Shown piece by piece: positions 46,576 to 54,597 of a stretch of 64,000 bases of DNA (the stretch's first letter is position 1; the number at the start of each line of letters is the position of its first letter). A program made the position numbers and the translations under genes. This stretch comes from Psychrobacter sp. 5A.1 (GTDB lineage: Bacteria; Pseudomonadota; Gammaproteobacteria; Pseudomonadales; Moraxellaceae). The notes below the pieces were generated by a model. It did no database searches. It was not told where the DNA came from and saw nothing but the letters and a program-made list of their open reading frames with translations. The stretch lies in the NCBI RefSeq assembly GCF_030407455.1, contig NZ_JASDDJ010000005.1, forward strand, positions 1-64,000, read 5' to 3'.

Positions 46576-46750
46576 GTTCTTTGCTTGGATGACGAGCAAT
46601 AGAATTCTTGTATAATTGCCTCATAATAGTATTTTGATGGACTATTGATAAATGGTTATAGAAAAATTTACCGTGAGTGCTATCGTTTTTTATATGTCCA
46701 ATTTCATGCGCAAGAATAGAGTTTATGTTAAATGATTTTGGAGAGGAAAC
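46553..46750 (-). pseudogene. Truncated zinc-metalloprotease-like domain (HEIGH), candidate toxin tip
   Basis: 65-codon open frame ending at TAG 46553-46555, with no start. The peptide contains INSILAHEIGHIKNDSTHGK, a canonical HExxH zinc-binding motif, then NTIMRQLYKNSIARHPSKEHGG. The 5' end is cut exactly at the boundary of repeat copy D. The short following gene begins inside its last codons. This layout is typical of toxin-immunity modules; the domain identity is not proven. Confidence 0.55.
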
Positions 46751-46998
46751 TAGGCCGTGTCTTCATTTCAAAAATGGAGATAAATTGCCGTCAAACGAGA
46801 AAAATAGCGCAGATAATATCGAGATATTGACCAGCTATTTGACGATATTTAGCCCCTTCACATGACTATAGTCGATTCAATTTAAAAGTAGTACAAGGCA
46901 ACCGAGTGTAGACGTATATTAAATACTTCAAGCGAGGTTAACGCAGTCATACTTTCATAGTGCAATGACTATATCGAGTGAATTAAAGACACGCCCTA
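46751..46998 (-). mobile_element. MITE-like repeat, copy D, with nested insert
   Basis: Ends TAGGCCGTGTCTTCATTTC and GACACGCCCTA, same orientation as C and E, but 248 bases instead of about 163. The extra sequence (about 46863-46973) is a second imperfect palindrome. The insertion point lies inside a metalloprotease-like frame. Confidence 0.85.
46863..46973. mobile_element. Second palindromic element nested in copy D
   Basis: About 110 bases flanked by ATGACTATA on both sides. Its arms (TGACTATAGTCGATTCAATTT and the complement of TTTCATAGTGCAATGACTAT) form an imperfect inverted repeat. No coding capacity. Its boundaries are approximate. Confidence 0.6.
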
Positions 46999-47027
46999 GA
47001 TTAAAGCATCAATCTATCAAATAGATA

Positions 47028-47393
47028 CTAGCCAAAACGCTGTTGTAAATAAGCATTGATATCACTAGATTCATACATCCATTGGACATCTTCGTTTTCT
47101 TGAATACGTAAACAAGGCACTTTTATCCGCCCACCATTTTCAGCAAGCTCATTGCGAAATTGCTCATTGTTTTTTGCATCTCGAAGCTCAATAGGTACAT
47201 TCAACTTATGAATTTGACGACGTACTTTGACGCAAAAAGGACAAGATTGAAATTGATACAATGATAAACCTTCACAAGCCTTATTAACGCGAGCTTGTTC
47301 TTCTTCAGTGCGTTTCATAGCATTACCTTGTGTCATGACACTTATACCAGCAATAATTCGTCCTAGACCTTCTCGTAACAATTTAACTAACAT
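47028..47393 (-). CDS. Glutaredoxin-like protein
   Basis: A 121-residue thioredoxin-fold protein. Residues 1-40 form a hydrophobic or basic leader, then LYQFQSCPFCVKVRRQIHKL with the CPFC redox motif, NVPIELRDA, and a cis-Pro region IKVPCLRIQ followed by YESSDINAYLQ. This matches glutaredoxins with N-terminal extension (GSH-dependent disulfide reduction). The ancestral start could be at Met1 or Met19. It is upstream of the cassette region on the same strand and separated from it by repeat copy D. Confidence 0.85.
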   Translation of the reverse strand: MLVKLLREGLGRIIAGISVMTQGNAMKRTEEEQARVNKACEGLSLYQFQSCPFCVKVRRQIHKLNVPIELRDAKNNEQFRNELAENGGRIKVPCLRIQENEDVQWMYESSDINAYLQQRFG

Positions 47394-47752
47394 TCTTACC
47401 TCTTCAAATTATCTTATGTGGATTTTTTAACACTCAGAGAATGAGTGATCAATGTGCATTTATGTGGCTGTTAGGATTTTTCGGATGTGCAAAGCTTAAT
47501 AATTAGACCATAGCAACTCAATTTTACTATATTCCCAACCGCCTTGGTTAGCCTCGTAAACGAAGCTTTTATTCTAAGGTGCTAAAAGTAAAACCCTACA
47601 GCGCCTAACAACCTCGTCGCATTGGTCATCAGATATCTAAAAAGCACCACTGCTCTACCCTTTCATATAAGTATTAATATCTCTTAAGGTACTAAAAAAG
47701 GATACCGCAGTATCCTCTTTGATCTTATATCAGAGCCAATCAATCTACTGTT
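47394..47752. other. Region between SDR and glutaredoxin-like genes
   Basis: No gene. Contains the SDR terminator (47696-47722); the rest is AT-rich and shows nothing I can identify. Confidence 0.45.
47696..47722 (-). terminator. Intrinsic terminator of SDR gene
   Basis: On the minus strand AGGATACTGCGGTATCCTTTTTT: a six-base stem with a small loop and a T tract. Confidence 0.75.
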
Positions 47753-48640
47753 TTAATGATACTCACCAGGAAGGATTCTGGCAAAAGCACGCTGAGCAAG
47801 GTTTAACTTCTTATCGGTAGTCAATCCAGCGCGGGTGCTTGGGAAAATACGATAGCCTATCGATTGAATGCCAACATTGATCGCTGGTGCCAATGAGTAA
47901 GTAGCTGACGCAAATTTGCCCATATTACTAGCAATGCTATTTGGCTTATGAACGATGGCTTTTGCAACCATCATTGCTGCTTCGTCAGGCATCAATGCTG
48001 GCATATAACGGTATAGCTTGGTTGGCGCAATCATTGGGGTACGTACAAGTGGCATAAAGATATTGGTTACTTTGATGTTATCGCCTTTGACTTCAGCAGC
48101 CAAACAGCGACTAAATGCATCTAAGGCAGCCTTTGACGCGACATACGCTGAAAAGCGAGGACTATTTGCCAATACCCCAATTGAAGATATATTCACGATT
48201 TGACCAGTCTGGCGACCAATCATCGTTGGCAAGAAGCCAAGAATTATTTTGACGGCGCCAAAATAATTAATCTCCATGGTACGTTCAAAGTCATGAAAAC
48301 GGTTGACCGACTCATGCACTGAACGACGAATCGAACGTCCTGCATTGTTGACTAGTACATCGACATGTTTAAAGTCAGCCAAAATCTTTTCACTGGTTTT
48401 TTCAATCTCATCCATATTGGTAAGGTCGCATGGATAGTAGCTAGCCGCGCCGCCAAGCGTTTCAATATTTTCCTTGACCATTTTTAGCTTATCTTCAGTA
48501 CGGGCCAGCAAAATAACATGCGCGCCACATTCACTGAGCAAAAAAGCCGTACGCTCGCCGATACCACTTGAAGCGCCTGTGATGATAATATTCTTGCCTT
48601 TGACGGCTTTGGTGATTGCTTTTTTCGAGAGATTGGCCAT
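47753..48640 (-). CDS. Short-chain dehydrogenase/reductase
   Basis: A 295-residue SDR. The cofactor loop is ITGASSGIGERTAFLL, followed by NNAGRSI and the catalytic Ser in NISSIGVLA with YVASKAAL (Tyr and Lys). A C-terminal extension (about 225-295) is basic and hydrophobic (SIASNMGKFASATYSLAPAIN), as in membrane-associated SDRs that act on lipids. The substrate is unknown. A terminator follows, and the gene is likely monocistronic. Confidence 0.92.
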   Translation of the reverse strand: MANLSKKAITKAVKGKNIIITGASSGIGERTAFLLSECGAHVILLARTEDKLKMVKENIETLGGAASYYPCDLTNMDEIEKTSEKILADFKHVDVLVNNAGRSIRRSVHESVNRFHDFERTMEINYFGAVKIILGFLPTMIGRQTGQIVNISSIGVLANSPRFSAYVASKAALDAFSRCLAAEVKGDNIKVTNIFMPLVRTPMIAPTKLYRYMPALMPDEAAMMVAKAIVHKPNSIASNMGKFASATYSLAPAINVGIQSIGYRIFPSTRAGLTTDKKLNLAQRAFARILPGEYH

Positions 48641-48809
48641 AAAAAGTCCTTTTCGTTTATTCTATAGTTATTGGTATTCGGTTATAGCATAGCAAAAAAA
48701 TGTTGTATGGAGTGAACAAAACCATAGTGGGCGTTAGCTGACGGGATCTTTACAAATTTCGTCGTCAACATAAATATTTATAAATACATTTTTAGCTTAT
48801 TGTTAATTA

Positions 48810-48835
48810 CTAAGTGCTAAGTGCTAAGTGCTAAG
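48810..48835 (+). repeat. Short tandem repeat
   Basis: CTAAGTG repeated 3.7 times, in the leader of the DUF1622 gene. Its phase could vary by slippage. Confidence 0.7.
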
Positions 48836-48867
48836 CTTTTTTTGATTAATTATGAGGAGTACCTGCT

Positions 48868-49269
48868 TTGATAGACACACTAACTCACTATATCGACATA
48901 ATTGCTAAAATGATCGAAGTCATTGGCGTCCTCATTATGTTTTTTGGGCTATTTCTTGCTTTATATAGGGCTTTTCGAGCGTCTGGTCATTTCAATAATG
49001 ATACTTATGTTGAAATCAGACAGACCGTAGGCAAGTCTATATTGTTGGGGTTAGAAGTGCTGATTGCCGCTGATATCGTGGCTACAGTCGTCACCGAGCC
49101 ATCGCTACGCAGCGTATTGGTGCTAGGTTTTATCGTACTGATTCGAACCTTTTTAAGCTTATCGTTACAGGTTGAACTAGAAGGTCGATTCCCTTGGCAA
49201 AATAGAAAACCTGCGCCTGAGAAACCGTCTGATACTGACAATCATACTGTGCCAATTGATAAAGCATAG
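48868..49269 (+). CDS. DUF1622 family membrane protein
   Basis: A 133-residue protein with two or three membrane helices; IAKMIEVIGVLIMFFGLFLALYRA and VGKSILLGLEVLIAADIVATVV match the DUF1622 family of unknown function. The tail is hydrophilic and Pro/Glu-rich. The start is TTG 48868, supported by a GAGGAG box. A short tandem repeat lies upstream. Role unknown. Confidence 0.82.
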   Translation: MIDTLTHYIDIIAKMIEVIGVLIMFFGLFLALYRAFRASGHFNNDTYVEIRQTVGKSILLGLEVLIAADIVATVVTEPSLRSVLVLGFIVLIRTFLSLSLQVELEGRFPWQNRKPAPEKPSDTDNHTVPIDKA

Positions 49270-49361
49270 CTGTTAGATAAAAGAGCTATCAAAAGGCAGT
49301 ACGTAAAAAGCACTATTAAAAGTAATTAGCATGAGTTTATAAAACAAGATTTAAGCGTTTG

Positions 49362-50393
49362 TTATTCGTGCGCCTGCAAAAAAGTCTCGACCACTTTAAA
49401 CTGTCCAGCCGTGCTTTCTTCGCCATACATCGCCTGTCTAAAGGCGTTAGAGTTTGGAATACCTGTCGTATACCATGCAATATGTTTGCGAGCGATACGG
49501 CAGCCTGAGTACTCCCCATAGAAATCATAAAGCTCTTGCAAATGGGCCAGTACGATCTCTTTTATCTCACTAACGCTTGGTGCCTCCAGACGCTCGCCAG
49601 TACGCAAAAAATGCTCAATATCGCGAAATATCCATGGTTGCCCTTGTGCAGCACGCCCAATCATCACCGCATCACAGCCTGTCATCTCATACACGTGTTG
49701 GGCTTTTTGTGCGCTATCGATATCGCCATTGGCAATGACAGGAATACTAATACTTTCTTTGACTTCGCGTATTAGCTCATAGCGTGCATTGCCTGTGTAC
49801 ATGTCTTCACGCGTACGTCCGTGAATAGCAATCGCTGCAATACCTGCCTGCTCAGCACGCTTGGCGACTCGTAAGATGTTTTCACGACCGTTTTCAAAAC
49901 CTAGACGTGTCTTTAGCGTGACAGGTGCATCAACGGCATTGACCGTTGCATCTAACAATCGCGCGACCAAATCTTCGTCTTGCAACAATGCAGATCCTGC
50001 AAGCTTACGACAGACCTTTTTGGCTGGGCAACCCATATTGATATCAATAATCTGTGCACCATTATCAATCTGATAACGAGCCGCTTCAGCCAGTTTGTCC
50101 GGCTCAGCACCTGCTATCTGTGCCGAAATAGGCGCAATCTCATTGTCAAAATTAGCACGGTACAAGGATTTTTTGCGCGCATAAAGGGCCGTATCAGCGA
50201 TGATCATTTCACTGACCGCATGACCTGCGCCAAATGACTTGCACAATCGGCGGAAAGGATTGTCCGTCACGCCTGCCATCGGTGCGACCATCAAACGGTT
50301 TTCAATCGTCAGGCCACCGATATTTAATGGCTGCAATAGCGGATGGTCAGACAAAGTCGAAGAAGAAGGTAAAACAGGAGAATCAATAGTCAT
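49362..50393 (-). CDS. dusB: tRNA-dihydrouridine synthase B
   Basis: FMN enzyme that reduces uridine in tRNA to dihydrouridine. The sequence has LMVAPMAGVTDNPFRRLC, INMGCPAKKVCRKLAG with the catalytic Cys, and a C-terminal helical domain. DusB assignment rests on the DNPFR motif and general length; DusA or DusC are less likely. ATG 50393 gives 343 residues; a TTG at 50423 in the hairpin is less likely. A perfect terminator-like hairpin with six Ts ends right at the ATG. Confidence 0.9.
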   Translation of the reverse strand: MTIDSPVLPSSSTLSDHPLLQPLNIGGLTIENRLMVAPMAGVTDNPFRRLCKSFGAGHAVSEMIIADTALYARKKSLYRANFDNEIAPISAQIAGAEPDKLAEAARYQIDNGAQIIDINMGCPAKKVCRKLAGSALLQDEDLVARLLDATVNAVDAPVTLKTRLGFENGRENILRVAKRAEQAGIAAIAIHGRTREDMYTGNARYELIREVKESISIPVIANGDIDSAQKAQHVYEMTGCDAVMIGRAAQGQPWIFRDIEHFLRTGERLEAPSVSEIKEIVLAHLQELYDFYGEYSGCRIARKHIAWYTTGIPNSNAFRQAMYGEESTAGQFKVVETFLQAHE

Positions 50394-50430
50394 AAAAAAC
50401 GGCTTGATTTGTAAGGAAAACAAGCCGTTA
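50394..50430 (-). terminator. Intrinsic terminator directly before dusB
   Basis: On the minus strand, AACGGCTTG / CAAGCCGTT stem (nine perfect base pairs) with a 14-base loop and TTTTTT, ending at the dusB ATG. It likely ends transcription of the BCCT gene 84 bases upstream. Confidence 0.75.
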
Positions 50431-50513
50431 TTCTAAGGATTCGTGCACATAATGCAAGCGATTAACGTGAATAGCTTGCATAAGCATTACTCGTTTTTAA
50501 TACATTCCATGTA

Positions 50514-52559
50514 TTATTTATCAAGCACACTGCCCTGCTCTAGTGTGATGTCATCATCATGCTCTTGCATGCGCCACGGTAGACTATCAGGCGATACATT
50601 GAGGAAATGTAAATACTTCTCAAACTGATCAATAATATCATTAATCACTGATTCAGATTTGTAGCCGTATAAGTCATAGGTCTGACCACCACGGCGTAGA
50701 TACACCTCAGCGCGATGATGATGCTCTTGTGGCAAGGTATCTGCACTGTCTTCAGTATAATAATCAGGCGCATCATGCTCAGATAGGCGCACCTCATACC
50801 AAAATTCAACATCGTCACCGCGCTGTAGCTCTAATACGGCTCGGTTATTGACCGCGTCATAGTTGACCTCAATCGTCCAGCCGGTTTCTGCAAATTTAGA
50901 CGACACCTCCATCATCGAAGGCATAACCACTTCTTTGATATAGCTAAGAACCTTGTCACGCGTTGGCTTATCGGTCATATAATCAATACGCTCGCGCCAT
51001 GCAGACGGTTTGAGTAAATGCGGCGGCAGTCTGTTGTCATTACCAAGGCTTTGATTACGATGTCCTTCGATACGCAGCGCACGCCACATACCAAACATAG
51101 AGATCAGAATAATAATCGCAAATGGTAACGCACTAACGATAGCCGCTGTTTGTAGGGCTTCTAAACCACCTGCAAGTAGCAATACTGCTGCGACAGCACC
51201 TTCAGTCACTACCCAAAAGCTACGCTGCCACCATGGTGTATCACTGCGACCACCTGCCGCTAGCGAGTCGATTACCAATGAGCCAGAATCCGATGACGTC
51301 ACAAAAAAGGTAATAATCAATAAAATGGTCAACGACGACACAAATTCAGTAAACGGTAGATTCTCTAACAGTTTAAACAAAGCAATCGCTTGGTTGTTTT
51401 GTACTTCACTGATTAATGAGGTATAACCATCGACCATAATCATGTGTAGCGCGGTATCACCAAACACCGAAAACCAGAAGAACGTAAAGAAAGTCGGTAC
51501 CAGCATGACACCAAGTACAAACTCGCGAATAGTACGACCACGGCTAATCTTGGCGATAAACAGACCTACAAAAGGTGCCCATGCAATCGTCCATGCAAAA
51601 ATAAATAAAGTCCAGCTGCCGATCCAATTGCTATTCTCGTATGCCTGCAAGCTAAAGGTACGTTCAACGATGTTACCCAGATAGCTACCCGTATTTTCCA
51701 TAAAGGCATTCAAGATAAAAATGGTCGGACCGACGACAAATACGAACAGCATCAACGCAGTTGCTAATAGCATATTTAAAATAGATAAGCGTTTTACACC
51801 CTTATCCATACCTGCCAACACCGATACCAATGCCGCGGCGGTCACCAAGGCAATGGCTATCACCTGTACGGTCGTATTCACTGGAATAATATCTGGCAGT
51901 AAATAATTCAACCCCGCATTGATTTGCGACACCGACAAGCCAAGACTGGTAGCAATACCAAACATCGTACCCAATATCGCAAACACATCGACTGTATGAC
52001 CGATAGGGCCATGAATCCTGTCACCAATAATCGGGTACAGCGTCGAGCGTATTGATAGTGGTAGACCATGACGAAATGCAAAATAAGCTAGTGATAAACC
52101 AACGACACCATAAATTGCCCAAATATGAAAACCCCAATGGAAATACGCAATTTGCATCGCCTCTTTTGCCGCAGCAATAGTCTGCGGATCCGACATTGGC
52201 GGACTAGAAAAGTGCATTACTGGTTCCGCTACCCCATAAAACAGTAGCGCAATCCCGTAACCTGCCGAAAACAGCATGGCAAACCATTCAAGGAATCCGT
52301 ACTCCGCCTCAGCATGATCAGGGCCTAGCTTGATACTGCCATAAGGCGAAAAGGCCAATGCGATAATAAATAATAAGAACAATGCTACTGCCAGCATATA
52401 AAACCAACCAAACGTTTCGGTGGTAAAATTCAGCACATCACTGAACAGCGCTCCCGCTGCATCAGGGTTGATAGCCGTACCAACCACCAATAACAGCATA
52501 ATAATCGCTGCTGGCACAAACACTGGCAGTAAAATAGTCGAACGAGGTAATTTACTCAT
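50514..52559 (-). CDS. BCCT family betaine/choline/carnitine transporter
   Basis: Sodium- or proton-coupled transporter of the BCCT family with 12 helices, 681 residues from ATG 52559. Family motifs include GPDHAEAEYGFLEWFAMLFSAGYGIALLFYGVAEP and the Trp-rich NWIGSWTLFIFAWTIAWAPFVGLF segment that forms the substrate box. A long C-terminal cytosolic domain of about 160 residues is typical of BetT-like, osmotically regulated members. Choline or betaine is the likely substrate. The ribosome site lies rather far (AGGA about 12 bases upstream). Confidence 0.9.
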   Translation of the reverse strand: MSKLPRSTILLPVFVPAAIIMLLLVVGTAINPDAAGALFSDVLNFTTETFGWFYMLAVALFLLFIIALAFSPYGSIKLGPDHAEAEYGFLEWFAMLFSAGYGIALLFYGVAEPVMHFSSPPMSDPQTIAAAKEAMQIAYFHWGFHIWAIYGVVGLSLAYFAFRHGLPLSIRSTLYPIIGDRIHGPIGHTVDVFAILGTMFGIATSLGLSVSQINAGLNYLLPDIIPVNTTVQVIAIALVTAAALVSVLAGMDKGVKRLSILNMLLATALMLFVFVVGPTIFILNAFMENTGSYLGNIVERTFSLQAYENSNWIGSWTLFIFAWTIAWAPFVGLFIAKISRGRTIREFVLGVMLVPTFFTFFWFSVFGDTALHMIMVDGYTSLISEVQNNQAIALFKLLENLPFTEFVSSLTILLIITFFVTSSDSGSLVIDSLAAGGRSDTPWWQRSFWVVTEGAVAAVLLLAGGLEALQTAAIVSALPFAIIILISMFGMWRALRIEGHRNQSLGNDNRLPPHLLKPSAWRERIDYMTDKPTRDKVLSYIKEVVMPSMMEVSSKFAETGWTIEVNYDAVNNRAVLELQRGDDVEFWYEVRLSEHDAPDYYTEDSADTLPQEHHHRAEVYLRRGGQTYDLYGYKSESVINDIIDQFEKYLHFLNVSPDSLPWRMQEHDDDITLEQGSVLDK

Positions 52560-52695
52560 AAAAAATAATGTCCTCAAAATGAATCAAACGAACGTAGATA
52601 GGTATGATTTTTATCACACTCCTTTCAGAAACCCTAGGTAAGCACTGGATTCGTAACATTACTTCAAAGATTGTTACATGACTATTACCAAGCAA

Positions 52696-52728
52696 TAAAA
52701 AAAAGGCAGCTTGTTAGCTACCTTTTTA
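52696..52728 (-). terminator. Intrinsic terminator between HIT and BCCT genes
   Basis: AGGCAGCT / AGCTACCT stem with one wobble, A and T tracts on both sides. It lies beyond repeat copy E from the HIT gene. Confidence 0.75.
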
Positions 52729-52784
52729 TTGATATAGACCTATTTGAGATTTATAACTGACATCTCAAGCGATATTAATGTTTC

Positions 52785-52947
52785 TAGGGCGTGTCTTCAT
52801 TTCAAAAATGGTGATAAATTGCCGTCAAACAAGAAAAATAGCGCAGATAATATCGGGATATTAACCAGCTATTTGACGATGTTTGGCAAGATTTAGCCAT
52901 TTTTAGCCCATTTAGATGACTATCGGGTGAATTGAAGACACGCCCTA
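52785..52947 (-). mobile_element. MITE-like repeat, copy E
   Basis: 163-base repeat, ends TAGGGCGTGTCTTCA and TGAAGACACGCCCTA, near identical to copy C. It separates the HIT gene stop from its terminator. TA is present on both ends, as expected from a TA target-site duplication. Confidence 0.93.
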
Positions 52948-52966
52948 ATCTCTGATTGTATTTTAT

Positions 52967-53410
52967 TTATTCAGCATCAATCACCGCTGCCAACTGCTTA
53001 GCCAAATTGGCCAACTGCTCTTGGTCAGCCATCACAGCGGCATGGCGACCCAGCTCATGAATACTGCTAGGAATCAAATGTATATGATAATGAAACACTG
53101 TCTGCCCTGCCTGCGCACCATTTAATTGCATTTGAATAATTCCTTCGCGCGCAAACACTTGGCGCTGGGCTTGCATGACTTTCTTAGACGTCATTAACAC
53201 CGCAGCAGCATATTCAGGCTCCAGATCGGCTAAATCAACGGCCTTCTGTTTTGGTATGACCAATACATGGCCTTCTGCTTGTGGCATGATATCCATAAAG
53301 GCAAGGGTTTTATCATCTTCATACACCTTATGATAGGGAATATCACCGTCTAGCATTTTGGCAAAAATGTTGTTGTCATCATAAGTAGTTTGTTGATTCA
53401 ATTCAGTCAT
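52967..53410 (-). CDS. HIT family protein
   Basis: Histidine-triad nucleotide-binding protein, 147 residues from ATG 53410, which has a GGAAAA box; the frame is open to 53443. The HIT motif is HYHIHLIP (three His), with an earlier IFAKMLDGDIPYHKVYEDDKTLAFMDI and GHVLVIPK. Such proteins hydrolyse nucleoside phosphoramidates. The C-terminal helix is long. Repeat copy E follows 20 bases after the stop. Confidence 0.94.
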   Translation of the reverse strand: MTELNQQTTYDDNNIFAKMLDGDIPYHKVYEDDKTLAFMDIMPQAEGHVLVIPKQKAVDLADLEPEYAAAVLMTSKKVMQAQRQVFAREGIIQMQLNGAQAGQTVFHYHIHLIPSSIHELGRHAAVMADQEQLANLAKQLAAVIDAE

Positions 53411-53632
53411 TATTTTTCCTTTGAGGGTTTTATTATTAGTCAATTACTTGCTTCATAGTTATCTAAAATAGATGAAAGCGTCTGTCATATAGTGGACGAA
53501 ATATAAGTTGAGTACAAGGTATTATCAAGTGTTTAATCAGAATCTATAATTCATACATTGAGTGCCATAACTCACCAATTTATTAGCGAGCCATGCCCTT
53601 AAAATGTTATATTAACCCTCTATTTTAATAAC

Positions 53633-54418
53633 ATGATGTTTATGGACTCGCCTACCTTGACGACTCAATCAGATGACAATCACGCTCATTCCATACTTAA
53701 TGATACGCCATCAACCTCTATATCCGATGACACAGTGTCTGCGAACGATGCGGAGCAAACCAATGCTAATAATAACGCGCAAACCCTTGCGCCTAATACC
53801 ATTATTTTGGCAGACGCATTAACTGATAAAACAATCGCTTGGCGGATTCATAACTGTAAAATCAGCAAAAAAACAGTCACTCAAGACCTCCCACTGCCCT
53901 TTCTATATCATTACGACAGTTTAGATGATGTAATTAAACAGACACATCCACTCACACCTGCGCTACTGGCTAAATTCAATATACCAATGACAGCTCATGA
54001 AGCTGCTCAATTCATTGGTATTAGTGAAGCGCTATTGAGTAGTCCGTGGCATGTTAAAGTCATTGGCTCATTGGTTGTCTTTAGTGAGAGTCTGCAACTA
54101 GCAGTACGTCTACATTGGACCAATACAGGCAAAGAGACGCAGCAGATATATACCAAGGAAGCCGCAGACGCGATTACGGCGGCTTTTAAAGACTGGCAGT
54201 TTTTTGGCCGAGTGGATGTACTCTATAAAAACACTCAGCAGACACTGGTCAGTATCGATGAACAAGCGCCAACCAACGATCAGATTATGAACATCGATGT
54301 GAGTGGCGACTATCAGCTTTTGCCGTCGACTCATGCGTTAGTGATTATCGCCAAACTGGATGCAGATAAAGTTGAGCTGCCGTGGTTTGAGACAGCGATA
54401 CTAGAGCGTCTTGAATAG
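53633..54418 (+). CDS. Hypothetical protein
   Basis: A 261-residue soluble protein. Residues 1-60 are a Thr, Asp and Asn-rich tail of low complexity. Then comes a conserved-looking domain with TIAWRIHNCKISKKTVTQDLPLPFLYHYDSLDDV, a helix (LTPALLAKFNIPMTAHEAAQFI), and alternating strands up to LVIIAKLDADKVELPWFETAILERLE. No catalytic motif and no signal peptide are seen. It stands alone upstream of ilvD. I do not recognise a family. Confidence 0.65.
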   Translation: MMFMDSPTLTTQSDDNHAHSILNDTPSTSISDDTVSANDAEQTNANNNAQTLAPNTIILADALTDKTIAWRIHNCKISKKTVTQDLPLPFLYHYDSLDDVIKQTHPLTPALLAKFNIPMTAHEAAQFIGISEALLSSPWHVKVIGSLVVFSESLQLAVRLHWTNTGKETQQIYTKEAADAITAAFKDWQFFGRVDVLYKNTQQTLVSIDEQAPTNDQIMNIDVSGDYQLLPSTHALVIIAKLDADKVELPWFETAILERLE

Positions 54419-54597
54419 CACTTTTTTGACTCATCATTTATCATAAGCAACGAATTGTTTTTAGGTATTCATATCTAATGGTATGGTAACAACCTAGAAT
54501 TATTCACTAGTCCTCACTCTCTATAAAAAGCACACTATCTCTATTAAAACTGAGGGTGCACACTTTAACAACCCCGCCTATTTGTAAGGAATATCAC

